This document shows positions 1 to 5,763 of a stretch of 7,941 bases of DNA, piece by piece; position 1 is the first letter of the stretch, and the number at the start of each line of letters is the position of its first letter. The notes beneath the pieces are model-generated. The model ran no database searches and was not told where the DNA came from. It was given only the letters and a program-made list of their open reading frames with translations. The stretch lies in the NCBI GenBank assembly GCA_030838245.1, contig JAUTXB010000085.1:1-7941 (forward strand). The letters are read 5' to 3'. The translations under genes were made by a program, and so were the position numbers. This DNA comes from Acidimicrobiaceae bacterium. GTDB taxonomy: Bacteria > Actinomycetota > Acidimicrobiia > Acidimicrobiales > RAAP-2.

Positions 1-328
1 CGCCGGGCACGATCTCGAAGGAGCGCTCGTGGGCGATGCACCAGTCCAGCTGCTCCTGGATGGCGCCGTAAATGGCGGGATCTCCGGAATGCAGGCGCAC
101 GATGGCCGCATCGGCGTGGTCCTCGTAGACCGAGAGCACGTCCTCCAGTGTCATGGTGGCCGAGTCGTGGATATTCGCCTGGGGCCCGGCGTGGGTCAGG
201 ACCTCCTCGGGCACCAGGGAGGAAGCCCAGATGACGACGTCGGCAGTCCGGAGCCGATCGGCGCCCCGGAGGGTGATGAGATCGGCGGCGCCCGGACCGG
301 CACCGATGAAGCTGATCAGGCCGCTCAT
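1..328 (-). CDS. cobM: CobM/CbiF precorrin-4 C11-methyltransferase (3' part missing)
   Basis: This is an S-adenosylmethionine-dependent tetrapyrrole methylase that should methylate C11 of precorrin-4 (or cobalt-precorrin-4) in the cytoplasm. Only the first 109 residues are present, because the gene runs off the left edge; the family is usually about 250 residues. Visible motifs are the N-terminal glycine-rich SAM loop FIGAGPGAADLITLRG (residues 7-22) and RLHSGDPAIYGAIQEQ (78-93), whose GDPxxYGAIxEQ form is characteristic of CobM/CbiF rather than the other methylases. The segment ASSLVPEE (35-42) sits where the family usually has a YAGSLVNPE-like sequence, a mild divergence. The ATG overlaps the cobI stop as ATGA, and an AGGGGG ribosome-binding site (342-337) lies 8 bases upstream, so the start is well supported. 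It follows cobI in the same operon. Identity is confident; the missing part cannot be judged. Confidence 0.93.
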   Translation of the reverse strand, partial: MSGLISFIGAGPGAADLITLRGADRLRTADVVIWASSLVPEEVLTHAGPQANIHDSATMTLEDVLSVYEDHADAAIVRLHSGDPAIYGAIQEQLDWCIAHERSFEIVPG

Positions 329-1092
329 GGGCGTTGCCCCCTGTTTGCAGCACCGGCCGGCGGAACGATGACCGTGGCCAGGTAGCTGGCCGGCCGATCG
401 GCTGCCGTCTTCACCGCGCCGATCTGCTCACCGGGGAGGCCGAGGAGCTCGCCGTACACTGCGCCGTCGAGGCGTCCGTAGTCAGCCAGTAGGGCGGCGA
501 TGGCAGGAAGGTATCGACCCCCCTTGTAGATCACCACGGCACGCTCGGGGTCGGCCAGGGCGTCGGACACGTGCTCCACGCCGTCGAGCGCGGTTACCAG
601 GGACAGGGACTCGGTCCCGTCCAGGAGCACAGTTCCCGAACGTCCGGCCAGGGCCTGGAAGGCGGTGATGCCGGGCACCGTGGCCAAGGAGACCTCGGGG
701 AGCAGGCGGCGTACCTCCTCGGCCAAGGAAGGGAAGGTGCTGTAGACGTTGGGGTCGCCCAGGGTCACGAAGGCCACGGTCTGTCCCTGGCCCAACCACG
801 GGGCGAGCATCGCGGCCGCCGCGCCGTGGGAAGCCACCCGGGCGTCTCGACCACCGGGGGCTCGATCGGCCGTCATGTCGAAGGGGAGACGGTCGATGCG
901 AAGGTCGGGAAGGATCTGACGGACGATGGCCTCGGCCCGGCCGACCGAGTCGGGCGAGGTGGTGGGGGCGGTGACCCGGTCGGCGGCCTCCAGGGTCGAG
1001 ACGGCCAGGCGTGTCACCAGTCCCGGGTCCCCGGGGCCGACGCCCACCCCGATGAGTCGGCCCTGGTTGGCACGGGCGGGGTCTGTAGTCAT
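325..1092 (-). CDS. cobI: CobI/CbiL precorrin-2 C20-methyltransferase
   Basis: This protein of 255 residues, close to the family's usual length, should transfer a methyl group from S-adenosylmethionine to C20 of precorrin-2 (or cobalt-precorrin-2), the first ring methylation committed to corrin synthesis. The SAM-binding loop GVGVGPGDPGLVT is at residues 15-27, GDPNVYSTF at 112-120 and VPGITAFQA at 139-147. The GDPxxYSTF and PGxxxFQA forms separate CobI from CobM and CobJ relatives. The ATG overlaps the cobB stop as ATGA and the TGA overlaps the cobM start in the same way, so translation is probably coupled; no strong ribosome-binding site is seen in front of it. The aerobic (CobI) and anaerobic (CbiL) versions cannot be separated by eye, because the deciding genes are outside the window. 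Confidence 0.93.
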   Translation of the reverse strand: MTTDPARANQGRLIGVGVGPGDPGLVTRLAVSTLEAADRVTAPTTSPDSVGRAEAIVRQILPDLRIDRLPFDMTADRAPGGRDARVASHGAAAAMLAPWLGQGQTVAFVTLGDPNVYSTFPSLAEEVRRLLPEVSLATVPGITAFQALAGRSGTVLLDGTESLSLVTALDGVEHVSDALADPERAVVIYKGGRYLPAIAALLADYGRLDGAVYGELLGLPGEQIGAVKTAADRPASYLATVIVPPAGAANRGQRP

Positions 1093-2558
1093 GGCCGGAT
1101 CATGCTACCGGTCGAGCTGGACGGGCTTGTGAGCTGGGCTGCCGCCGTGGAGACGAAGCGTTCGGCCGGGCCGGGGTCGGCTCCCAGATGCAGGTGCAGG
1201 TAGGAGGCCAGGAGGGTCGGCGTGGCAAAGCCGGCACGAGCTGATCCTGTCCGTCCTTCGAGCTGGAGCGCCGACCCGGAGGGATCGACGGAGGAATAGT
1301 GGAATTCGTGGCCCCGCAGCGTGGCCCCCCTGGCTGCGATCGGCGTCGAGACCATGGTCGTCGCCGTGCGGTAGCCGAGCGAAAGCCGCCCGGTCATGGC
1401 CCCGTCGGCGTCGACGGCGCCGCAGAGCGAATGACCATCGAGGGTTCGGCACAACCACAAGAGACCACCGCACTCCGCCCAGGTCACCAAGCCGTGGTCG
1501 ATCCGCTCGTGCACGTCTCGCAGCAGGGGTCGATTGGAGGACAGGGCCTCGGCGTACACCTCGGGGAACCCGCCACCGGCGTAGAGCGCGACCGTGTCCT
1601 CGGGCAGGGACTGGTCGACGAGCGGGTCGAAGGGAACGATCTTGGCACCCGCTTCCACCAGGCGGGTCAGGTTGTCGGGATAGGCGAAGCTGAACGCCCG
1701 GCCACCGGGCACGGCGATGCGCACTGTCCGACCGACCGGCACGACCCGCCGCGTACTGGCCAGTCCGCCCATCGCATCGGTGGGCATGCTCGGCGCCGAC
1801 CGGGCCACTGCGACGATGGCGTCCAGGTCGATCGACGCGGCGATGGCTTCGGCCAGGCGGTCCACCGCCTCGGTCACTGCTCCCGGACGCTCGATGACCG
1901 GCACCAGGCCCAGATGCCGGTCCCGCCAAGTCAGGGCGTCATCCCGTTGGAGCGCACCGAGGACGGGCACCCCGTGTTCGACGAGCGGGGCGAGCGCCTC
2001 CCGCAGCAGCGCCTCGTGGTGGGCACTCCCCACCCGATTGAGGATGACCCCGGACAGGGGAACGTCGGGATCGTAGGTATGAAAACCGTGGACCAGGGCG
2101 GCGACCGACGTGCTCATGGCCGATGCATCGACGACCAGGATCGTCGGGGCCGAGAGGAGGGCCGCCATCTCTGCCGTGCTGGCCGTGCCACCCCGGGTGG
2201 AGCCCGCGGCCCCACCGTTGAGAACATCCGGGCCGTCCCGGGTGCCGGGCGACCAGGACGCTCCGTCAAAGAGCCCCATGACCCCTTCCACTACCAAAAT
2301 GTCGGCGCCGTCGGCCGCCTTGGCCGCCAGTGGGACCATGGCGTCGGCGCCGCAGATCCAACTGTCGAGGTTCTGACCGGGGCGGCCGGTGGCCACCGAG
2401 TGGTAACCCGGGTCGATGAAGTCGGGCCCGACCTTGGCCGAGGCGACCCGATGGCCGCGCATCCGCAGCGCAGCCATGAGGCCGGTGGCGATGGTCGTCT
2501 TGCCCACGCCGGAGTGGGTCCCGGCCACCACCAGCCGGGGAAGGATCCGAGACCTCAC
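1089..2558 (-). CDS. cobB: CobB/CbiA (hydrogeno)cobyrinic acid a,c-diamide synthase
   Basis: This is an ATP- and glutamine-dependent amidotransferase that amidates the a and c acetate side chains of the corrin ring. From the chosen start it has 489 residues. The N-terminal ATP-grasping domain begins with a P-loop AGTHSGVGKTT (residues 12-22), followed by DFIDPGYH (46-53), NLDSW (63-67) and VEGVMGLFDG (90-99). The C-terminal class I glutaminase-like domain has GGGFPEVY (328-335), nucleophile Cys363 in WAECGGL, GHEFHYS (416-422) and SYLHLHLG near the end with the likely catalytic His. I prefer the GTG at 2558, which has GGAG nine bases upstream and sits 31 bases after the cobO stop. The frame also stays open to an ATG at 2636, but that would overlap cobO by 47 bases and add a basic, unfamily-like tail; GTG at 2564 is another option. 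A Gly/Ser-rich loop at residues 100-124 is longer than usual. The stop overlaps the cobI start. Confidence 0.95.
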   Translation of the reverse strand: MRSRILPRLVVAGTHSGVGKTTIATGLMAALRMRGHRVASAKVGPDFIDPGYHSVATGRPGQNLDSWICGADAMVPLAAKAADGADILVVEGVMGLFDGASWSPGTRDGPDVLNGGAAGSTRGGTASTAEMAALLSAPTILVVDASAMSTSVAALVHGFHTYDPDVPLSGVILNRVGSAHHEALLREALAPLVEHGVPVLGALQRDDALTWRDRHLGLVPVIERPGAVTEAVDRLAEAIAASIDLDAIVAVARSAPSMPTDAMGGLASTRRVVPVGRTVRIAVPGGRAFSFAYPDNLTRLVEAGAKIVPFDPLVDQSLPEDTVALYAGGGFPEVYAEALSSNRPLLRDVHERIDHGLVTWAECGGLLWLCRTLDGHSLCGAVDADGAMTGRLSLGYRTATTMVSTPIAARGATLRGHEFHYSSVDPSGSALQLEGRTGSARAGFATPTLLASYLHLHLGADPGPAERFVSTAAAQLTSPSSSTGSMIRP

Positions 2559-2589
2559 CGGCACCGACTCCAGAACACGGCGGGACGGG

Positions 2590-3114
2590 TCAGAACTCGA
2601 TCCCCTTCTTCGCTTTGATGCCCTGGTCGAACGCATGCTTGACCTTTCGCATCTCGGTCACGGTGTCGGCCACTTCGATGAGCTCGTCGGGGGCATCGCG
2701 TCCGGTGATCACCACGTTGGTCTTCGGTGCACGTGCCCGCACGCCGTCCACCACCTCGTCGGCGGCCACCCAGCCGTACTTCACCGCGTAGGTCAGTTCG
2801 TCGAGGATCAAGAGGTCGTAGTTGCCGGACGCCAGCTTCTCCCGGGCCACCTCCCAGGCATGGCGACCCTTGGCCGCCGTCTCGTCGAGATCGTCGGACT
2901 CCCAGGTGAAGCCGTCGCCCAGCGTGTGCCACTCGACGTCGAGGTGGTCGGCCAGCTTTCGCTCGCCCGTCTTCCACTTGCCGCTCTTGATGAACTGGAC
3001 CACCCCCACCCGCCAGCCGCGGGCCCAACCCCGGCCCATGACGCCGAAGGCGGCCGAGGACTTGCCCTTGCCGTAGCCGGTGTTGATCAGGACGATGGAT
3101 TCGACGCGGGCCAT
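2590..3114 (-). CDS. cobO: CobO/BtuR-type cob(I)yrinic acid a,c-diamide adenosyltransferase
   Basis: This cytoplasmic enzyme of 174 residues should transfer the 5'-deoxyadenosyl group of ATP to the reduced cobalt of a corrinoid. The CobO/CobA/BtuR family is recognised by the P-loop NTGYGKGKSSAAFG (residues 11-24), VVQFIKSGKWKTGE (38-51), the GDGFTW element (66-71), LDELTYA (104-110), and the C-terminal block GRDAPDELIEVADTVTEM (138-155) with KHAFDQGIKAKKGIEF at the very end. Length is somewhat shorter than the roughly 200-residue proteobacterial enzymes, which carry an extra N-terminal segment. The ATG at 3114 is the first Met before the conserved core. A GTG at 3123, in frame and three codons upstream, has a weak GAG seven bases before it and could be the true start. 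The gene is first in the minus-strand arm, followed by cobB. Confidence 0.95.
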   Translation of the reverse strand: MARVESIVLINTGYGKGKSSAAFGVMGRGWARGWRVGVVQFIKSGKWKTGERKLADHLDVEWHTLGDGFTWESDDLDETAAKGRHAWEVAREKLASGNYDLLILDELTYAVKYGWVAADEVVDGVRARAPKTNVVITGRDAPDELIEVADTVTEMRKVKHAFDQGIKAKKGIEF

Positions 3115-3235
3115 GCCAGTCACGGTATCGCTCGGAATCGAAGGCGGACGCCGACCGAGGCCTCGCCATGCCCGGCCGGCCCCGCCGGGCGGTGGCCCGA
3201 TCCCGGTGGTCAGGGCCAGGGTCGGGATGGCCGGC
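3115..3235. other. Divergent intergenic region between cobO and the cobU riboswitch
   Basis: This stretch carries no credible gene. It must hold, or lie beside, the promoters of both arms. No convincing -35/-10 pair could be read in either direction. The only AT-rich spot is a TATA at about 3240-3243, just to its right, which reads CCTATACGG on the minus strand and CGTATAGG on the plus strand. On the plus strand that TATA appears to be part of the riboswitch's closing stem, so it is unlikely to be the cobU promoter. As a minus-strand -10 it would place the cobO transcript start roughly 120 bases before the gene. I see no riboswitch core or B12 box on the minus strand here. Confidence 0.5.
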
Positions 3236-3397
3236 ACCGTATAGGCTCGGCGCTCGGAGCACAGGGAACCCGGTGGGAGTCCGGGGCTGTCCCGCAACTG
3301 TGATCGGGGAACGACCCTCACCCGATGGCCACGGCCCGGAAACGGGCGGGAAGGCCGAGGGAAGTGATGATCCGAGAGCCAGGAGACCTGTTTCCCG
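3236..3397 (+). promoter_or_regulatory. Cobalamin riboswitch upstream of cobU
   Basis: This is a leader RNA of the cobalamin riboswitch family that should bind a cobalamin and repress the plus-strand cob operon. The conserved elements occur in the expected order. They are GGGAACCCGGTG (3264-3275) with the P4 pairing CCGG...CCGG, then GGGGCTGTCCCGCAACTGT (3283-3301), a variable hairpin ATCGGG/CCCGAT (3303-3308 with 3321-3326), a GNRA-capped hairpin GCCCG-GAAA-CGGGC (3334-3347), and the B12 box GCCAGGAGACCTG (3378-3390). The closing stem can be drawn between ATAGG (3241-3245) and CCTGT (3387-3391). The element lies about 50 bases before the cobU start, on the same strand. The outer limits are approximate, because the outer stem is short and not strongly conserved. 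Confidence 0.93.
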
Positions 3398-3446
3398 CCC
3401 CGTACCGGGGTGCGTGCCCCCTCGGGGGCAGGAAGGACGCGTGGAC
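3391..3446 (+). promoter_or_regulatory. Putative riboswitch expression platform and cobU ribosome-binding site
   Basis: Between the B12 box and cobU there are two consecutive GC-rich hairpins. One is CCCCG-TAC-CGGGG (3398-3410). The other is TGCCCC-CTCG-GGGGCA (3415-3430). The ribosome-binding site AGGAAGGA (3430-3437) follows immediately, with GTG candidates 3, 9 and 15 bases downstream of it. There is no U-run after the second hairpin, so a Rho-independent terminator is not indicated and control of translation initiation is the likelier output. TTTCC (3391-3395), directly after the B12 box, could pair with GGAAG (3431-3435) and hide the ribosome-binding site. The pairings are seen in the sequence; the regulatory mechanism is inferred. 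Confidence 0.55.
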
Positions 3447-4022
3447 GTGGCTGTGAGGACAGGAGCACAGGGGAGGGCTGGAGCACAGGGAACGCTGACA
3501 CTGGTGCTCGGCGGAACCCGATCGGGGAAGTCCGAGGTGGCCGAGCGGCTGGCCGGCGATCGCGCCGGTTCCGATGGGGCGGTGACCTACGTGGCCACCG
3601 GCGCCTTCCCGACCGGAACGGGCGATCCCCTCTGGGATGCCCGGGTGCAGGCGCACCGCGACCGACGCCCCCGTGGGTGGGAGACGATGGAGCTCGGACC
3701 GGGCCGTGACCTCGGCGCCGCCTGTCGGCCGCTGGTCGGTACCGTGCTCGTCGATTCGTTGGGGGCATGGGTAGCGGGGATGGAGGGCTTCCGGGTCGAT
3801 CATGACCGGTTGTGCGCCGACTTCCGGGAGCGGATCGATGCGGGCGGCGACCTCACCGTGGTGGTCAGTGAAGAGGTCGGGCTGGGTGTGCACCCGCCCA
3901 CGTCGGCCGGCATGGCCTTCGCCGATGCCCTCGGCCTGGTCAACCAGCGAGTCGCCGCTGTGTCCGACGAAGTCCTCTTCGTGGTGGCCGGGCGTGTCCT
4001 GGCCCTGGGTGGAGGGCGCTGA
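3447..4022 (+). CDS. cobU: CobU/CobP bifunctional adenosylcobinamide kinase / adenosylcobinamide-phosphate guanylyltransferase
   Basis: This enzyme should phosphorylate adenosylcobinamide with a nucleoside triphosphate and then attach GMP, giving adenosylcobinamide-GDP for CobS. From the GTG at 3447 it has 191 residues; the family is about 180. The P-loop GGTRSGKS is at residues 22-29. YVATGAF (48-54) follows, then the block AHRDRRPRGWETME (69-82) that carries the conserved His of the family, a VLVDSLGAW strand (100-108) and SEEVGLGVHPP (141-151) leading to LVNQRVA. The last motif reads SEEVG where the enterobacterial enzyme has a SNEVG-like sequence. GTG codons at 3441, 3447 and 3453 are all in frame after AGGAAGGA; 3447 has the best spacing (9 bases). 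The 15 or so residues before the first beta strand are an unusual GAQG-repeat tail. It is the first gene of the riboswitch-controlled arm. Confidence 0.93.
   Translation: MAVRTGAQGRAGAQGTLTLVLGGTRSGKSEVAERLAGDRAGSDGAVTYVATGAFPTGTGDPLWDARVQAHRDRRPRGWETMELGPGRDLGAACRPLVGTVLVDSLGAWVAGMEGFRVDHDRLCADFRERIDAGGDLTVVVSEEVGLGVHPPTSAGMAFADALGLVNQRVAAVSDEVLFVVAGRVLALGGGR
3462..3497 (+). repeat. Two tandem 18-base units at the start of cobU, sharing a core with the riboswitch
   Basis: Two adjacent 18-base units (3462-3479 and 3480-3497) both begin GGAGCACAGGG and agree at 13 of 18 positions. Within cobU they encode GAQGRA and GAQGTL. The second copy shares the exact 14-mer GGAGCACAGGGAAC with 3256-3269, inside the riboswitch core. 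The units lie before the conserved first strand of CobU, in a stretch not normally present in the family. Confidence 0.7.
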
Positions 4023-4025
4023 GCC

Positions 4026-4781
4026 GTGCGGGGAGCGGTGGCGTTCCTTACGCCCATCGGGAAGGCACGGGTGCCACGGCCCTCCTCGCTGCTGTGGTTT
4101 CCCTTCGTCGGCGGCGCCATCGGAGCGCTGCTCGGCCTGCTGTGGTGGGGCCTGGCCAAGGCGTGGCCCCCGGGCGTGGTCGCCGCGTTGGTCGTAGCGG
4201 CCGACCTGGCCCTGACCGGGATGCTGCACGTCGACGGTCTGGTCGATTGTGCCGATGGCCTCCTGCCGCCCCACCTGCCACGCGAGCGGCGGCTGGCGGT
4301 CATGAAGGAGTCGACGTCGGGTGCGTTCGGCATTGCATCGGCCGTGGCCGTGCTCTTGCTGCGGTGGGTCGGATTGGTGGCCATCAAGCCCTCAGTCGTC
4401 CTCTTGGTGGGCATCTGGGCCGGGTCGCGGGCGATCATGGCCGTCGTGGCCACGTCCGTTCCCTACGCCCGGCCGGAGGGCGGCCTGGTATCTGCGTTCA
4501 TCGAGCCGGCCCCGGGCAACGGCCCTCGCGACGGCCGCTCGGGCCCGGCCCGGAGGAACCGTCTGGTCGTCGGCCTGCTCGGCGCAGTCATCGCTCTCGG
4601 GTTCTGTACCGAGTGGCGCCCGATAGGCGGGACGGTGACGATCCTGGTCGAGGTGGTCGCCGCCACGCTGGTCGTGTGGTTCGCACGACGCAGGATCGGC
4701 GGCTTCACCGGTGATGTCCTGGGTGCGGCGGGCATCGTGGGCGAGACCGTTGCTCTGATCGTGGCTGCGGCCCGATGGTGA
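4026..4781 (+). CDS. cobS: CobS adenosylcobinamide-GDP ribazoletransferase (cobalamin synthase)
   Basis: This integral membrane enzyme of 251 residues should join adenosylcobinamide-GDP to alpha-ribazole (or its phosphate), attaching the lower ligand and releasing GMP. Family landmarks are LHVDGLVDCADGL (residues 67-79) with its acidic, metal-binding character, MKESTSGAFG (93-102, usually MKDSxxGxxG) and GGFTGDVLGA (225-234) followed by a GETVAL segment. Hydrophobic stretches at roughly 22-46, 49-66, 104-120, 122-143, 181-197, 203-220 and 230-249 fit several membrane helices. The start is GTG with GGAGGG (4011-4016) nine bases upstream, three bases after the cobU stop. The alpha-ribazole supply gene cobT is not in the window. 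Confidence 0.94.
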   Translation: MRGAVAFLTPIGKARVPRPSSLLWFPFVGGAIGALLGLLWWGLAKAWPPGVVAALVVAADLALTGMLHVDGLVDCADGLLPPHLPRERRLAVMKESTSGAFGIASAVAVLLLRWVGLVAIKPSVVLLVGIWAGSRAIMAVVATSVPYARPEGGLVSAFIEPAPGNGPRDGRSGPARRNRLVVGLLGAVIALGFCTEWRPIGGTVTILVEVVAATLVVWFARRRIGGFTGDVLGAAGIVGETVALIVAAARW

Positions 4782-4785
4782 TCCG

Positions 4786-5763
4786 ATGGTGAACGGCCTC
4801 CGGCAGCGAATGCTCGGAACCGCCGCCGGGCTGTTGGTCGATCGGCTCGCCGGTGAGCCACCGAGCATGGTGCACCCGGTAGCCCGGTTCGGGCAGGCCA
4901 TGGCCTGGCTCGACCGGCGCTGGTGGCGGGACGACCGAGGCCGAGGCGTGGCCTACGCGGCCGTGGGGATGGCCGCCGCCGGCAGCGTCGGCGCCCTCTT
5001 CGACCGCTCCCTTCCGCCGGTGGCGGCGACGGTCTCGGCCACCGCTGTCACGGTTGCCGGCCGCGCCCTAGGCGATGCGGCCACCACCGTCAGCAGAGCA
5101 CTGGAGCGAGAGGACCTCACTGCCGCCCGGGAGTCGTTGACCGCGCTGGTAGCGCGGGACCCGCGCCGGCTCGAGGAGAAGGAGATCGTCCGGGCCGTGG
5201 TCGAGTCCGTGGCCGAGAACACCGCCGATGCCATCGTGGCCCCCGCCCTGTGGGCATCCATGAGCGGTGCCGCCGGCGCGCTGGTGCACCGGTCGGCCAA
5301 TACCCTCGATGCCATGGTCGGCTATCGAAACGATCGGTACGGCCGGTTCGGATGGGCTTCCGCCCGGGCCGATGACGTGTTGGCCTGGCCGGCCGCCCGG
5401 GTGACGGCACTGCTGGTGGCGGTGGTGCGTCCTGCGCGGGCGCTCGACATCTGGCGCGCCGTTCGCCTCGATGCGCCGCAGCATCCCTCGCCCAACGCCG
5501 GTGTGTCCGAGGCCGCCTTCGCCGCCGCCCTGGGGCTACGGCTGGGCGGCGCCAACCGGTATGGCGACCAGGTCGAGGTGCGACCGTACCTGGGGGACGG
5601 TCGACCAGCGGAGTGGAACGACATCGCCAGGGTGGTCCGATTGAGCCGGGACGTCACCATGGCCTTAGGCCTCGTGCTGGTGGCGCCGGCCCTGGGTGGA
5701 TGGTTGATCGACCGGCGCACAGGTCGCCCCAGCCGCACCCGACGTACACAAAGGAACCCATGA
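4786..5763 (+). CDS. cobD: CobD/CbiB adenosylcobinamide-phosphate synthase
   Basis: This is a membrane-associated enzyme of 325 residues, the usual family length. It should attach (R)-1-amino-2-propanol phosphate to the f-propionate of adenosylcobyric acid, giving adenosylcobinamide phosphate. Recognisable blocks are GLLVDRLAGEPP with HPVARFG (residues 15-36), VAENTADAIVAPALWA (142-157), NTLDAMVGYRNDRYGRFGWA (172-191), ADDVLAWPAAR (195-205) and PNAGVSEAAFAAALG (236-250) with GANRYGD (255-261). The ATG lies four bases after the cobS stop without a strong ribosome-binding site, suggesting coupling, and the TGA overlaps the next gene's ATG. In enterobacterial naming this is cbiB; the name cobD is also used in Salmonella for the threonine-phosphate decarboxylase, which here is the neighbouring gene. 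Its substrate-making partner is therefore encoded immediately downstream. Confidence 0.94.
   Translation: MVNGLRQRMLGTAAGLLVDRLAGEPPSMVHPVARFGQAMAWLDRRWWRDDRGRGVAYAAVGMAAAGSVGALFDRSLPPVAATVSATAVTVAGRALGDAATTVSRALEREDLTAARESLTALVARDPRRLEEKEIVRAVVESVAENTADAIVAPALWASMSGAAGALVHRSANTLDAMVGYRNDRYGRFGWASARADDVLAWPAARVTALLVAVVRPARALDIWRAVRLDAPQHPSPNAGVSEAAFAAALGLRLGGANRYGDQVEVRPYLGDGRPAEWNDIARVVRLSRDVTMALGLVLVAPALGGWLIDRRTGRPSRTRRTQRNP

Noticed and set aside
29..385. A 118-residue plus-strand open frame at the left edge
   Set aside because: It lies antisense to cobM, which has clear methylase motifs, and itself shows none.
1299..2618. A 439-residue open frame on the plus strand, opposite cobB
   Set aside because: It is fully antisense to a well-supported gene, has no recognisable domain, and is rich in Arg, Gly, His and Asp, as expected for the shadow of a high-GC gene.
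3239..3246. GTATAGGC as a plus-strand -10 promoter box for cobU
   Set aside because: It appears to be part of the riboswitch's closing stem, so it should be inside the transcript, and no matching -35 element was found.
3415..3430. TGCCCC/GGGGCA hairpin as a Rho-independent terminator
   Set aside because: No run of T follows. The cobU ribosome-binding site begins at the last base of the hairpin.
3168..3446. Upstream extension of cobU to an ATG at 3168
   Set aside because: The added 93 residues would be translated from the riboswitch itself, and the strong ribosome-binding site and family length point to a start near 3447.
3115..3768. Upstream extension of cobO to a 392-residue protein
   Set aside because: The extra part is antisense to the riboswitch and cobU, is Arg/Pro-rich and shows no conservation-like motif. 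The CobO core begins just after the ATG at 3114.
3318..4274. A 318-residue minus-strand open frame opposite the riboswitch, cobU and the start of cobS
   Set aside because: It runs across the riboswitch and the cobU/cobS junction, and its composition and lack of motifs indicate a shadow frame.
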